Below the pieces are notes generated by a model. The model worked only from the letters and a program-made list of their open reading frames with translations, ran no database searches and was not told where the DNA came from. From Streptococcus pseudopneumoniae (GTDB lineage Bacteria; Bacillota; Bacilli; Lactobacillales; Streptococcaceae), in assembly GCF_001072375.1 (NCBI RefSeq), contig NZ_JVKV01000099.1, positions 1-64,000 on the forward strand: a DNA stretch of 64,000 bases, written 5' to 3'. The position numbers and the translations under genes were made by a program. Below, piece by piece: positions 20,218 through 29,517 of the stretch. Numbering within the stretch: the first letter of the stretch is position 1; the number at the start of each line of letters is the position of its first letter.

Positions 20218-21435
20218 ATGAAGAAAAAAATCCTAGCATCACTTTTGTTAAGTACAGTATTGGTCTCACAAGGAGCTGTTCTTTCAAGTGTTAAAGCAAA
20301 TACAACAGATGAAAAGATTGCTGCTCAAGATAGTAAAATTAGTAACTTGACAGCTCAACAGAAAGAAGCTCAAAAACAAGTAGACGAAATTCAAACTAAA
20401 GTTTCAGCTATTCAATCAGAGCAAGAAAAATTACAATCTGAAAACGAAAAACTTCAAGAAGAATCTAAAAAACTTGAAGGTGAAATCGCAGAGCTTTCAA
20501 AAAACATCGTAGCACGTAACGAATCGCTTGAAAACCAAGCTCGTAGCGCACAAACGAACGGAACTGCTACAAGTTACATTAATACGATTATTAACTCTGA
20601 CTCAATCACAGAAGCTATTTCTCGTGTAGCAGCTATGAGTGAAATCGTATCAGCAAACAATAAAATGTTGCAGCAACAAAAAGAAGATAAGAAAGCTATC
20701 TCTGAAAAACAAGTTGCAAACAACGAAGCAATCAATACAGTCATTGCTAACCAACAAACGCTTGCTGACGATGCTCAAGCTTTGACAACAAAACAAGCAG
20801 AATTGAAAGTAGCTGAGTTAAATCTTGCAGCTGAAAAAGCTACAGCAGAAAACGAAAAAGCTAGCTTGCTAGAGAAAAAAGCAGCAGCAGAGGCAGAAGC
20901 TAAAGCAGCAGCGGAGGCAGAAGCAGCATATAAAGCTAAACAAGCAAGTCAACAACAAACAGTTGCTGCTTCAGCTAACACAACTTTTGCTGCCCAAGTA
21001 CAAGCAACTTCGAGTTCTTCATCAGCTTCATCGTCAGATGATGATTCAAGCTACACACCTGCAGTAACTACTGTAAGTCAACGACCAACTTATAGTTCAA
21101 ATGCTTCAAGTTACCCTACAGGTCAATGTACATGGGGTGCTAAGACTTTGGCTCCATGGGCTGGTGATTATTGGGGTAATGGTGGTCAGTGGGCTACTAG
21201 TGCAGCAGCAGCAGGTTTCCGTACAGGTTCTACACCACAAGTTGGTGCGATTGCTTGTTGGGATGATGGTGGATATGGACACGTAGCGGTTGTTACAGCT
21301 GTTGAATCAACAACGCGTATTCAAGTTTCAGAATGTAACTATGATGGTAGCGGAACTCAACCAATCGGAAATTATCGTGGATGGTTTAATCCTACAGCAT
21401 CACGTGGTACAGTAAGATACATTTATCCAAACTAA
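20218..21435 (+). CDS. pcsB: peptidoglycan hydrolase PcsB
   Basis: This 405-aa secreted protein has a signal peptide ending near SSVKA (about residue 27). A long coiled coil (about 30-250) and an Ala-rich linker follow, then a C-terminal CHAP domain whose cysteine lies in [11 protein letters not shown] and histidine in [11 protein letters not shown]. PcsB splits septal peptidoglycan when activated by FtsEX, to which its coiled coil binds. It has its own WalR-type promoter, so it is regulated apart from the mre operon. Confidence 0.96.
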   Translation: MKKKILASLLLSTVLVSQGAVLSSVKANTTDEKIAAQDSKISNLTAQQKEAQKQVDEIQTKVSAIQSEQEKLQSENEKLQEESKKLEGEIAELSKNIVARNESLENQARSAQTNGTATSYINTIINSDSITEAISRVAAMSEIVSANNKMLQQQKEDKKAISEKQVANNEAINTVIANQQTLADDAQALTTKQAELKVAELNLAAEKATAENEKASLLEKKAAAEAEAKAAAEAEAAYKAKQASQQQTVAASANTTFAAQVQATSSSSSASSSDDDSSYTPAVTTVSQRPTYSSNASSYPTGQCTWGAKTLAPWAGDYWGNGGQWATSAAAAGFRTGSTPQVGAIACWDDGGYGHVAVVTAVESTTRIQVSECNYDGSGTQPIGNYRGWFNPTASRGTVRYIYPN

Positions 21436-21458
21436 CATATTAATTATTATTAAATTTA

Positions 21459-21487
21459 GGGTGAGGTTTTATTAATCTCACCCTTTG
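21459..21487 (+). terminator. terminator, pcsB
   Basis: GGGTGAG (21459-21465) pairs with CTCACCC (21477-21483), followed by a short T stretch. Confidence 0.75.
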
Positions 21488-21633
21488 TATAGTATTGATA
21501 AGAAATTTTCATCAGAATGTTTTTGTCATTATAGAATGAAAGATGGGATAAAAATTATCAGATATGTAGCTAGAATAAATATGTTTATCAAACGAAATAA
21601 AAACTAGAGTTTAAGAGAGTTGGTACTGGAATT

Positions 21634-22848
21634 ATGTTTACTTATAAAATGAATGTTGATGTTCAAGAGTGGGATTTATTTTTGAAAAATCATCCTCAAG
21701 GGAATTTATTGCAGAGTAGTGATTGGGCCAAGATAAAGGATACTTGGGGGAATGAGAGAGTTGGATTTTATAAAGAGAATCAACTAGTTGGAGTAGCGAA
21801 CATCTTAATTCAGCCTCTTCCATTAGGATTTTCCATGTTCTATATTCCAAGAGGCCCAGTTATTAATTATGAAGATAAAGAACTTCTGAAATTTGTGCTT
21901 TTAACATTGAAAAAACTTGCTAAAAAAAGCCATGCAATAATGGTTAAATTTGATCCAAGTTTGTTTATCAGTCGAAGTCTTATCGACCAAGAAACTATTC
22001 AAAATTCTAAAACTTTTGAAATTGTTGAGGAATTGCAAAAAAACAAAGTTCATTGGACAGGTTTGACAAAGGATATGGCAGAAAACATACAACCTCGTTT
22101 TCAAGCTAATATTCATAAAGAAAACTTCTCGTTGGATCAACTATCCAAGTCTACTAGACAGGCAATCCGAACTGCAAGAAATAAAGGATTGGAAGTAAAA
22201 TTCGGTGGACTCGACTTATTAGATGAATTTTCATTTTTAATGAAGAAAACAGAGTCTCGTAAGAATATCAGTTTACGAGGCAAAGATTATTATCAGAAGT
22301 TACTGACTACTTATCCTGATCACTCTTTTATCACACTGAGCTATTTAGATTTACCTAATAGACTGAAAGAAGTTGAGCAGCAACTCGAAAAGAATCTTAA
22401 AATAGCGCAGAAATTTACTGATAAAACGAAAGAAGGCAAAATAAAAGAGAATCAGCAAGAGAGAAAACGATTAGAGGAAGAAATTTCTTTTCTTAAGAGC
22501 CATATTGATAGAGGAGACAGTGTTGTTCCATTGTCTGGAACTTTAACCATTGAATTTGGGAAAACTTCTGAAAACTTATATGCTGGAATGAATGAGGAAT
22601 TTAGACATTATCAACCTGCTATTCCTACATGGTTTGAGACTGCTCAACATTCATTTGAACGTGGGGCAGAAACTCATAATATGGGAGGAATTGAAAATAA
22701 TTTAGAGGGTGGGTTATTTAATTTTAAATCTAAGTTTAATCCCACTATCGAGGAATTTGCTGGTGAGTTTAATTTCCCAACTAGCTCATTGTATTTCTTG
22801 TTTAATATAGCCTATAAAATTCGTAAGAAACTTCGAAGTAGCAAGTAG
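21634..22848 (+). CDS. FemAB-type aminoacyltransferase (MurM/MurN-like)
   Basis: This 404-aa protein has the two GNAT-like halves of the Fem family. The N-terminal QSSDWAKIKDTWGNERVGFY region and the central SKSTRQAIRTARNKG helix are typical. The helical-hairpin arm (about residues 245-295, rich in K/E) and the late NMGGIENNLEGG loop are also present. Fem enzymes move amino acids from tRNA to the lipid II stem peptide to make cross-bridges. MurM and MurN, the usual streptococcal pair, are encoded elsewhere in pneumococcus, so this may be an additional or alternative branch enzyme. The RBS is weak and the base use is AT-richer than that of its neighbours. Confidence 0.85.
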   Translation: MFTYKMNVDVQEWDLFLKNHPQGNLLQSSDWAKIKDTWGNERVGFYKENQLVGVANILIQPLPLGFSMFYIPRGPVINYEDKELLKFVLLTLKKLAKKSHAIMVKFDPSLFISRSLIDQETIQNSKTFEIVEELQKNKVHWTGLTKDMAENIQPRFQANIHKENFSLDQLSKSTRQAIRTARNKGLEVKFGGLDLLDEFSFLMKKTESRKNISLRGKDYYQKLLTTYPDHSFITLSYLDLPNRLKEVEQQLEKNLKIAQKFTDKTKEGKIKENQQERKRLEEEISFLKSHIDRGDSVVPLSGTLTIEFGKTSENLYAGMNEEFRHYQPAIPTWFETAQHSFERGAETHNMGGIENNLEGGLFNFKSKFNPTIEEFAGEFNFPTSSLYFLFNIAYKIRKKLRSSK

Positions 22849-23138
22849 AAAGTCAAAAACTTATTGTCAAGTTTAATCTTTAGTAATTGTTTTTTTGATA
22901 ACATAGAGTATGAAGATATGACACTTGCTATAAAAAAATATAAAGTAGATTCTTTCATATCAAAACATTTAAGCTATCAACTCGAAATATTTTGTATTTA
23001 TCTGAATCTCAACATAAGCGGTTATTGCACATTTAGCAGTAACAATTTATGTTGGGATATTTTTTATTTAAAGTGAATAAATTTTTTTAAAATTTCAGTT
23101 GGGAAGTTAGGTTATGAAGGAAAAACTAGCAAAATTAC
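22849..23138. other. gene-free AT-rich stretch
   Basis: About 290 bp lie between the Fem gene and the rpsB promoter. I see only weak inverted repeats (AAACTT...AAGTTT near 22857, GTTAttGC...GCagTAAC near 23021) and a 70-codon open frame starting with TTG at 22864 that has no RBS and no recognisable domain. I do not call a gene. Confidence 0.6.
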
Positions 23139-23167
23139 TTGAAAAAAAAGCTTAACTATGATACAAT
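23139..23167 (+). promoter_or_regulatory. promoter of rpsB
   Basis: TTGAAA (23139-23144), 17-nt spacer and TACAAT (23162-23167) with an extended TGA. Confidence 0.8.
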
Positions 23168-23173
23168 GTAACT

Positions 23174-23283
23174 TGTCGTGTAAACGATAATACTCATTCT
23201 TGATGAATTGTGAAGCTGTTGCCTTCGGGTCGTTTTGCAAGCTGAAATCAAGAAGAGGAAAAAAACAAAAAGGAGAAATACTC
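23174..23283 (+). promoter_or_regulatory. rpsB 5' leader, candidate S2 autoregulatory RNA
   Basis: The leader is about 110 nt and can fold around GAAGC...GCAAGC-type pairings and a CTTCGG tetraloop-like turn (23218-23245). It then reaches AAAAAGGAG before the ATG. Leaders of this kind upstream of S2 genes often bind the protein product; no homologous RNA family is claimed here. Confidence 0.4.
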
Positions 23284-24066
23284 ATGGCAGTAATTTCAAT
23301 GAAACAACTTCTTGAGGCTGGTGTACACTTTGGTCACCAAACTCGTCGCTGGAACCCTAAGATGGCTAAGTACATCTTCACTGAGCGTAACGGAATCCAC
23401 GTTATCGACTTGCAACAAACTGTAAAATACGCTGACCAAGCATACGACTTCATGCGTGATGCTGCAGCTAATGATGCAGTTGTATTGTTTGTTGGTACTA
23501 AGAAACAAGCAGCTGACGCAGTTGCTGAAGAAGCAGTACGTTCAGGTCAATACTTCATCAACCACCGTTGGTTGGGTGGAACTCTTACAAACTGGGGAAC
23601 AATCCAAAAACGTATCGCTCGTTTGAAAGAAATCAAACGTATGGAAGAAGATGGAACTTTTGAAGTTCTTCCTAAGAAAGAAGTTGCACTTCTTAACAAA
23701 CAACGTGCACGTCTTGAAAAATTCTTGGGTGGTATCGAAGATATGCCTCGTATTCCAGATGTAATGTACGTAGTTGACCCACATAAAGAGCAAATCGCTG
23801 TTAAAGAAGCTAAAAAATTGGGAATCCCAGTTGTAGCGATGGTTGACACAAACACAGATCCAGACGATATCGATGTAATCATCCCAGCTAACGATGACGC
23901 TATCCGCGCAGTTAAGTTGATTACAGCTAAATTGGCAGATGCTATCATCGAAGGTCGCCAAGGTGAAGATGCTGTTGCAGCAGTTGAAGCAGAATTTGCA
24001 GCTTCAGAAGCTCAAGCAGACTCAATCGAAGAAATCGTTGAAGTTGTAGAAGGCGACAACGCTTAA
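23284..24066 (+). CDS. rpsB: 30S ribosomal protein S2
   Basis: This 260-aa protein starts [19 protein letters not shown] and has the hallmark [12 protein letters not shown] and [12 protein letters not shown] motifs. The open frame extends upstream to 23200, but the ATG at 23284 follows AAGGAG at the right distance and gives the standard N-terminus. The acidic C-terminal tail ([12 protein letters not shown]) is normal for streptococci. It is co-transcribed with tsf through a partial terminator. Confidence 0.98.
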   Translation: MAVISMKQLLEAGVHFGHQTRRWNPKMAKYIFTERNGIHVIDLQQTVKYADQAYDFMRDAAANDAVVLFVGTKKQAADAVAEEAVRSGQYFINHRWLGGTLTNWGTIQKRIARLKEIKRMEEDGTFEVLPKKEVALLNKQRARLEKFLGGIEDMPRIPDVMYVVDPHKEQIAVKEAKKLGIPVVAMVDTNTDPDDIDVIIPANDDAIRAVKLITAKLADAIIEGRQGEDAVAAVEAEFAASEAQADSIEEIVEVVEGDNA

Positions 24067-24087
24067 TTCATATAAATAGTAATTACC

Positions 24088-24123
24088 TAGGAGGGCGGGG
24101 CTTAGCCCGGCTCTCCTATTTTT
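24088..24123 (+). terminator. intercistronic terminator/attenuator rpsB-tsf
   Basis: TAGGAG (24088-24093) pairs with CTCCTA (24113-24118), and an inner GC-rich GGGC/GCCC stem is followed by five T's. tsf begins only 21 nt later without an obvious new promoter, so the structure probably sets the S2:EF-Ts ratio. Confidence 0.8.
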
Positions 24124-24144
24124 AAAAAATATAGGAGAATCAAA

Positions 24145-25185
24145 ATGGCAGAAATTACAGCTAAACTTGTTAAAGAGTTGCGTGAAAAATCTGGTGCTGG
24201 TGTTATGGACGCTAAAAAAGCATTGGTTGAAGTTGAAGGCGATATCGAAAAAGCGATCGAATTGCTTCGCGAAAAAGGTATGGCAAAAGCAGCTAAGAAA
24301 GCTGACCGTGTTGCTGCAGAAGGTTTGACTGGTGTTTATGTTGATGGTAACGTTGCAGCAGTTGTTGAAGTAAATGCTGAAACTGACTTCGTTGCTAAAA
24401 ACGCTCAATTTGTTGAGTTGGTAAACGCAACAGCTAAAGCGATTGCAGAAGGAAAACCAGCTAACAACGAAGAAGCTCTTGCTTTGACAATGCCTTCAGG
24501 TGAAACTCTTGAAGCGGCTTATGTGTCTGCAACAGCAACTATCGGAGAAAAAATCTCATTCCGTCGCTTTGCTTTGATTGAAAAAACAGATGCACAACAC
24601 TTCGGAGCATACCAACACAACGGTGGACGTATCGGTGTTATCTCTGTAATCGAAGGTGGAGACGAAGCACTTGCTAAACAAATTTCAATGCACATCGCTG
24701 CTATGAAACCAACAGTTCTTTCATACAAAGAATTGGATGAGCAATTTGTTAAAGATGAGTTGGCACAATTGAACCACGTTATCGACCAAGATAATGAAAG
24801 CCGTGCTATGGTTGGTAAACCAGCTCTTCCACACTTGAAATATGGATCAAAAGCTCAATTGACTGATGAAGTGATTGCTCAAGCTGAAGCTGATATTAAA
24901 GCTGAGTTGGCTGCAGAAGGCAAACCAGAAAAAATCTGGGATAAAATCATCCCAGGTAAAATGGATCGTTTCTTGCTTGACAACACTAAAGTTGACCAAG
25001 CATACACACTTCTTGCACAAGTTTACATCATGGATGACAGCAAGACAGTTGAAGCTTACCTTGAATCAGTTAACGCTTCAGTAGTTGAGTTCGCTCGCTT
25101 TGAAGTTGGTGAAGGTATCGAAAAAGCTGCAAACGACTTTGAAGCAGAAGTTGCAGCTACAATGGCAGCAGCCTTGAATAACTAA
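24145..25185 (+). CDS. tsf: elongation factor Ts
   Basis: This 346-aa guanine nucleotide exchange factor for EF-Tu has an N-terminal UBA-like domain ([20 protein letters not shown]) and the core TDFVAKN motif. It is longer than the E. coli protein because of an insert around residues 180-240 typical of streptococci. RBS TAGGAG. Confidence 0.98.
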   Translation: MAEITAKLVKELREKSGAGVMDAKKALVEVEGDIEKAIELLREKGMAKAAKKADRVAAEGLTGVYVDGNVAAVVEVNAETDFVAKNAQFVELVNATAKAIAEGKPANNEEALALTMPSGETLEAAYVSATATIGEKISFRRFALIEKTDAQHFGAYQHNGGRIGVISVIEGGDEALAKQISMHIAAMKPTVLSYKELDEQFVKDELAQLNHVIDQDNESRAMVGKPALPHLKYGSKAQLTDEVIAQAEADIKAELAAEGKPEKIWDKIIPGKMDRFLLDNTKVDQAYTLLAQVYIMDDSKTVEAYLESVNASVVEFARFEVGEGIEKAANDFEAEVAATMAAALNN

Positions 25186-25194
25186 TAAAAAAGT

Positions 25195-25218
25195 AAGGAA
25201 GCTAATTTGCTTCCTTTT
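25195..25218 (+). terminator. terminator, tsf
   Basis: The 8-bp perfect stem AAGGAAGC / GCTTCCTT with a 6-nt loop is followed by T's. Confidence 0.88.
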
Positions 25219-25267
25219 CTTTTGTTAGAGGGGATTCATAGGAATCCTTTTTTATTTTAAAAGATAA

Positions 25268-25291
25268 ACAAAAAGCCCTATACAAGGGCTT
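25268..25291 (-). terminator. terminator, cysK
   Basis: On the minus strand AAGCCCT pairs with AGGGCTT and is followed by a T run (the A's at 25268-25274). It lies just after the cysK stop. Confidence 0.85.
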
Positions 25292-25306
25292 AGTGTATTT
25301 AGGAGA

Positions 25307-26233
25307 CTATACTTCGAATTCATAGAGTGCTGTAGATAGGTAACGTTCTCCGTTATCTGGTGCAAGCGCAAGGACTTTTTTACCTGCTCCAAGTTTTTTA
25401 GCGACTTCAATTGCTGCATAGATAGCTGCTGCAGAAGAAATACCGACTAAGAATCCTTCTTTTCCACCGATTTCACGGCCAAGTGCAAGAGCATTATCTG
25501 ATGTTACACGAACGACACCATCGTAAGCTTTTGTATCAAGTGTATCTGGAATGAATCCAGCAGAGATACCTTGAATTTTGTGAGGACCTGGCTTTTCACC
25601 AGACAAGATAGCTGACTCGTCTGCCTCAACAGCAAAAACTTGAATGTTTGAGTTAGCAGTTTTAAGAGCATGAGAAACACCAGAAATAGTTCCTCCAGTA
25701 CCAACACCAGCAACAAATGCGTCTAAACCATCAGCTCCGAAATCAGCTAGAATTTCAGCTCCTGTTGTTCTTTCGTGAACCTCTGGGTTAGCTTGGTTAT
25801 TAAACTGTAATGGTAGGAAACCATCACGCTCAGCAGCAATTTCCTGCGCTTTTGCAATTGCACCTTTCATTCCTTCGCTACCAGGAGTGAGGACTAGTTC
25901 AGCTCCATAAGCTTGGATAATTTTACGACGTTCCACGCTCATTGTTTCAGGCATAACGATAACAACTTTGTAACCTTTAGCGGCACCAACCCATGAGAGA
26001 CCAATACCAGTGTTCCCACTAGTTGCTTCTACAATAGTAGAACCAGGTTTAAGTTTACCTTCTTGTTCTGCATTTTCAATCATACTTAGGGCGATGCGGT
26101 CTTTAACGGATGATCCTGGGTTAAAAGCTTCAAGTTTTACATAAACATCTGCTGCACCTTCGGGTACAATGTTGTTTAATTTAACAATCGGTGTTCTACC
26201 GATGAGTTCTGTGATATTGTTATAAATAGCCAT
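25307..26233 (-). CDS. cysK: cysteine synthase (O-acetylserine sulfhydrylase)
   Basis: This 308-aa PLP enzyme forms cysteine from O-acetylserine and sulfide. The PLP lysine lies in [11 protein letters not shown] (about residue 42), the substrate loop is TSGNTGIG, and the phosphate-binding loop is GTGGTISG. It is monocistronic. On the minus strand TTTACA (26291-26286), 17 nt and TATACT (26268-26263) form a good promoter. In streptococci the product is called either CysK or CysM. Confidence 0.95.
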   Translation of the reverse strand: MAIYNNITELIGRTPIVKLNNIVPEGAADVYVKLEAFNPGSSVKDRIALSMIENAEQEGKLKPGSTIVEATSGNTGIGLSWVGAAKGYKVVIVMPETMSVERRKIIQAYGAELVLTPGSEGMKGAIAKAQEIAAERDGFLPLQFNNQANPEVHERTTGAEILADFGADGLDAFVAGVGTGGTISGVSHALKTANSNIQVFAVEADESAILSGEKPGPHKIQGISAGFIPDTLDTKAYDGVVRVTSDNALALGREIGGKEGFLVGISSAAAIYAAIEVAKKLGAGKKVLALAPDNGERYLSTALYEFEV

Positions 26234-26262
26234 ATTAGCACCTCTTTGTATAAGATGCTACT

Positions 26263-26291
26263 AGTATAACGCTAACTTTAATTTTTGTAAA
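26263..26291 (-). promoter_or_regulatory. promoter of cysK
   Basis: TTTACA-17-TATACT on the minus strand; the leader is about 25 nt. Confidence 0.75.
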
Positions 26292-26297
26292 ATATAG

Positions 26298-26327
26298 AAA
26301 TCCTATCGGAGTGATAGGATTTTTTTA
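26298..26327. terminator. terminator after PH-domain gene
   Basis: AATCCTATC pairs with GATAGGATT and T's follow on the plus strand. It lies just beyond the minus-strand stop at 26330 and probably acts on the yigZ/PH-domain transcript. The stronger T run is on the opposite strand. Confidence 0.7.
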
Positions 26328-26329
26328 TA

Positions 26330-26773
26330 TCAGTGATTTAAATCATTAATATTTAAACGATTGTGATAAGCTAATTCAAATAGATAAGTGTAAAGAGGTA
26401 CGATATCTGTTTTCTTTGGAAATTCAAATTTGTGAGAGTTAAAGTGTTCGTTATGAGCTTTTAAAAAGGCATTTTCTAAGTAAGTAATCGTAATCTCACT
26501 ATCATCAATCCCAAGACCAGCGGTCTCCATCTCAACATTGACAATGTTCATGAGGAAAATTGATTTGATAGACATCTTACGTCCGGTTGCCCCTTGTTTA
26601 TCTGTAAAGATGATACGGATGTTTGTAAAGATAATTGAGTCACGAATGAGTTTATATCCGCTTTGAATTTCTTCGTTCTCTAATAAATATTGTCCAAACT
26701 CCTTTGTAAGAGCCTCTTTATTTTGTTCACTGAAGTTTCCAGCCAGTCCCTGAATTAATCTTCCAAAAGCCAT
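26330..26773 (-). CDS. bacterial PH domain protein
   Basis: This 147-aa cytosolic protein resembles the bacterial pleckstrin-homology family (bPH_1). Successive beta-strands (GYKLIRDSIIFTNIRIIFTD; ATGRKMSIKSIFLMNIVNVE) are followed by a C-terminal helix. The function of the family is unknown. It is 16 bp downstream of yigZ on the same strand and probably co-transcribed. Confidence 0.75.
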   Translation of the reverse strand: MAFGRLIQGLAGNFSEQNKEALTKEFGQYLLENEEIQSGYKLIRDSIIFTNIRIIFTDKQGATGRKMSIKSIFLMNIVNVEMETAGLGIDDSEITITYLENAFLKAHNEHFNSHKFEFPKKTDIVPLYTYLFELAYHNRLNINDLNH

Positions 26774-26789
26774 TTGATATTTCCTTTCT

Positions 26790-27425
26790 TTACGATAGGT
26801 TTACAGGTGCTTCAACTTCACGTAAACCTTTGTCAGTTAGAGTAACTTTTCCATTGAAAAATTCGATGAGATCAGCCTTTATACCGTCTTTCTTTTCTTT
26901 GTCAATGAAAATCATAGTATCAACTTGATCTGTAAAGTTTGTCTCTAATTCTATGAGATTATGCTCTTTAAGAAAATTCCCATATTCTTGATACTGGGCA
27001 TAGGTCATGTGAATCTGTATCCCTGCTTGCTCTTTGATTTCAATAATGCCAATTTCCTTAACTGCTAGGGCAACACTACCAGCATAAGCGCGAATCAAAC
27101 CACCAGCCCCTAGTTTGATACCACCAAAATAACGAGTAACTACAACACAGACATTAGTAAGGTTGTGATTCTCCAGAACTCCTAGCATAGGAACGCCAGC
27201 AGTCCCACTAGGTTCTCCATCATCACTAGTTCGCTTGATTTCACTACGCTCACCGACAATAAAAGCAGAGCAGTTGTGGGTAGCTTTATAGTGTTCTTTT
27301 TTAATAGTTGTGATAAAATCACGAGCCTCTTCCTCACTATAGACACGTTTGGCATGACAGATAAAGCGTGATTTTTTGATTTCTTCTTGGACTTGTCCGT
27401 CCTCTTTTATAGTTCTGTATTCCAT
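26790..27425 (-). CDS. yigZ: YigZ/IMPACT family protein
   Basis: This 211-aa protein has the N-terminal UPF0029 domain (SRFICHAKRV; DDGEPSGTAGVPMLGVL; RYFGGIKLGAGGLIRAY) and a C-terminal DUF1949-like ferredoxin fold. The family relates to eukaryotic IMPACT, a translation regulator; its bacterial role is unclear. It is divergent from comFA. A minus-strand TACAAT (27437-27432) is only 7 nt from the ATG and no ribosome site is visible. Confidence 0.92.
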   Translation of the reverse strand: MEYRTIKEDGQVQEEIKKSRFICHAKRVYSEEEARDFITTIKKEHYKATHNCSAFIVGERSEIKRTSDDGEPSGTAGVPMLGVLENHNLTNVCVVVTRYFGGIKLGAGGLIRAYAGSVALAVKEIGIIEIKEQAGIQIHMTYAQYQEYGNFLKEHNLIELETNFTDQVDTMIFIDKEKKDGIKADLIEFFNGKVTLTDKGLREVEAPVNLS

Positions 27426-27465
27426 ATTTTTATTGTACTAAAAAATAGCGTAAAGTTCTACATTT

Positions 27466-27473
27466 TACGAATA
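27466..27473 (+). promoter_or_regulatory. cin-box (ComX/SigX site) of comFA
   Basis: An exact TACGAATA, the streptococcal late-competence promoter core, ending 7 nt before the comFA ATG. Confidence 0.9.
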
Positions 27474-27480
27474 AAGAAAT

Positions 27481-28779
27481 ATGAAAGTAAATCCAAATTA
27501 TCTCGGTCGCCTTTTTACCGAGCAAGAATTAAGTCATGAGGAGAGACAACAAGCAAAACAAATTCCATCCATGAAAAAAGAAAAGGGTCAACAATATTGT
27601 CAGCGTTGTGGTAGTCAGATAGAAGAAGAATGGCATTTGCCTATTGGTGCTTTTTATTGCCGAGAATGCTTGATTATGAAGCGAATAAGAAGTGATCAAA
27701 ATCTCTATTATTTTCCGCAAGAAAGGTTTCCACAGCAAGATGTACTAAAATGGTCAGGTCAACTGACTCCATTTCAAGAGCGGGTATCACAAGGACTCCT
27801 TCAGGCGGTAGATAAGAGGGAGGCTACCTTGGTACATGCAGTGACAGGAGCTGGTAAGACTGAGATGATCTACCAAGTTGTTGCCAAGGTGATTGATCAA
27901 GGTGGAGCTGTTTGTTTGGCCAGTCCACGAATTGATGTTTGCCTAGAGCTCCATAAACGATTACAAAATGATTTTGCATGTGAGATTGCGCTACTACATG
28001 GGGAGTCAGATCCCTATTTTCGTACACCTTTAGTTGTAGCAACCACTCACCAACTATTAAAATTTTATCAAGCTTTTGATTTATTGATTGTGGATGAAGT
28101 GGACGCCTTTCCTTATGTTGATAACCCAGTACTTTACCATGCTGTCAACAATTGTGTAAAGGAAAATGGATTGAGAATATTTTTAACAGCAACGTCAACT
28201 GACGAGTTAGATAGAAAAGTTAAACAAGGGGAGTTAAAGCGTCTTAGTTTACCTCGTCGTTTTCATGGAAATCCTCTCATTGTTCCCAAGCCAATCTGGT
28301 TATCGCATTTTAATAGATATTTAGAAAAAAATGACTTACCTCCAAAATTAAAACTTTACATTGAGAAACAGAGAAAGACGGCCTATCCCTTACTAATCTT
28401 TGCCTCTGAGATTAAAAAGGGAGAAAAGTTAAAAGAAATTTTGCAGGAGAAGTTTCCGAATGAGAAAATAGGCTTTGTATCCTCAATTACGGAAGACCGA
28501 TTAGAGCAGGTACAGGCCTTTCGAGATGGAGAGTTAACGATATTAATAAGCACAACTATATTAGAGCGTGGAGTTACCTTCCCTCGTGTAGATGTTTTTG
28601 TGGTGGAAGCCAATCATCAACTCTTTACCAAGTCAAGTTTAGTACAAATTGGTGGGCGAGTTGGAAGAAGCATGGATCGTCCTACTGGAGAACTGATATT
28701 TTTCCATGACGGATTCAATCTGTCCATTAAGAAAGCCATAAAGGAGATTAAGCAAATGAATCAGGAGGCAGGAGTATGA
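27481..28779 (+). CDS. comFA: competence DNA helicase/translocase ComFA
   Basis: This 432-aa DEAD-like ATPase pulls single-stranded DNA into the cell during transformation. It has an N-terminal four-cysteine zinc finger (CQRCGS...YCREC, about residues 40-62), Walker A AVTGAGKTE (about 121-129), DEVD (about 205), and later helicase motifs TATSTDE, STTILERGVTFP and QIGGRVGRS. It overlaps comFC by 4 bp. It is controlled by the cin-box. Confidence 0.97.
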   Translation: MKVNPNYLGRLFTEQELSHEERQQAKQIPSMKKEKGQQYCQRCGSQIEEEWHLPIGAFYCRECLIMKRIRSDQNLYYFPQERFPQQDVLKWSGQLTPFQERVSQGLLQAVDKREATLVHAVTGAGKTEMIYQVVAKVIDQGGAVCLASPRIDVCLELHKRLQNDFACEIALLHGESDPYFRTPLVVATTHQLLKFYQAFDLLIVDEVDAFPYVDNPVLYHAVNNCVKENGLRIFLTATSTDELDRKVKQGELKRLSLPRRFHGNPLIVPKPIWLSHFNRYLEKNDLPPKLKLYIEKQRKTAYPLLIFASEIKKGEKLKEILQEKFPNEKIGFVSSITEDRLEQVQAFRDGELTILISTTILERGVTFPRVDVFVVEANHQLFTKSSLVQIGGRVGRSMDRPTGELIFFHDGFNLSIKKAIKEIKQMNQEAGV

Positions 28780-29438
28780 AGTGTTTATTGTGTGGTAAAA
28801 GCTTGCAAACAGAGATAACTTTTACTAACCTGCTCTGTTTTAAAAAGGAGGAGGAACTAGTTTGTGAATCCTGTATTTCGTCTTTCGAGAGCATTGGTGG
28901 TAATCATTGTCCTACTTGTTTTAAAAAAGGAATGTCAATCATCTGTCAAGATTGTCAATTTTGGTGTAAAAAAGGTGTAAAGGTTGATCATGTGGCTCTT
29001 TATTCCTATAATCAGGCTATGAAAGAATATTTTAGTCGCTATAAATTTGATGGTGATTATCTTCTTAGAAAGATATTTTCTGAGATATTGCAAAAAGAGT
29101 TAAAGAAGTATAAGGACTATCATATTGTGATTGTTCCTCTGAGTTACCAGCGTTTAAAAAGCAGAGGATTTAATCAAGTTGAAGGTTTGATAAAGGAGAC
29201 AGGGTTAACATATCTGGATATTTTGGTTAAAAAAGAAGTGGAGGCTAGTTCTTCAAAAAATCGATCTGATCGTTTACTTACAGAGTTTCCATTTTTATTG
29301 AAAGATGGCGTGAAGCCCCCAGAAAATATCTTACTCTTTGATGATATTTATACAACTGGAACTACCTTGAATCGTCTTAAAAGTATGCTATTAGAGGCTG
29401 GTTGTCAGAATATTAAAACTTTTTCCCTCGCAAGATAA
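28776..29438 (+). CDS. comFC: competence protein ComFC (phosphoribosyltransferase fold)
   Basis: This 220-aa protein has an N-terminal zinc-binding region of CxxC pairs (CLLCGK, CESC, CPTC, CQDC) and a C-terminal PRTase domain with the PRPP loop ILLFDDIYTTGTT. It works with ComFA in DNA uptake or recombination. Coupled to comFA by ATGA. Confidence 0.95.
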   Translation: MKCLLCGKSLQTEITFTNLLCFKKEEELVCESCISSFESIGGNHCPTCFKKGMSIICQDCQFWCKKGVKVDHVALYSYNQAMKEYFSRYKFDGDYLLRKIFSEILQKELKKYKDYHIVIVPLSYQRLKSRGFNQVEGLIKETGLTYLDILVKKEVEASSSKNRSDRLLTEFPFLLKDGVKPPENILLFDDIYTTGTTLNRLKSMLLEAGCQNIKTFSLAR

Positions 29439-29447
29439 GGAAAAAGT

Positions 29448-29476
29448 TTGCAAAAAAAATATGAAAGCGTTATAAT
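29448..29476 (+). promoter_or_regulatory. promoter of hpf with overlapping cre-like site
   Basis: TTGCAA (29448-29453), 17 nt and TATAAT (29471-29476). TGAAAGCGTTATAA (29462-29475) matches the CcpA consensus TGWAANCGNTNWCA at 13 of 14 positions and covers the -10. Confidence 0.65.
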
Positions 29477-29517
29477 ATAGTTAGAAAAACAAATATGTTT
29501 AGAAAGAAGGTACTTAT

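Noticed and set aside
22864-23076. 70-codon open frame between the Fem gene and rpsB
   Set aside because: It starts with TTG, has no ribosome site, no recognisable domain and lies in an AT-rich spacer.
23114-23155. 13-codon Lys-rich ORF (MKEKLAKLLEKKA) overlapping the rpsB -35
   Set aside because: It precedes the mapped-looking promoter and is too short to support; it could be a chance frame or the end of a lost gene.
23542-23961. Long antisense frames (133-139 codons) opposite rpsB
   Set aside because: They are mirror frames of a highly biased ribosomal protein gene, with no ribosome site or domain.
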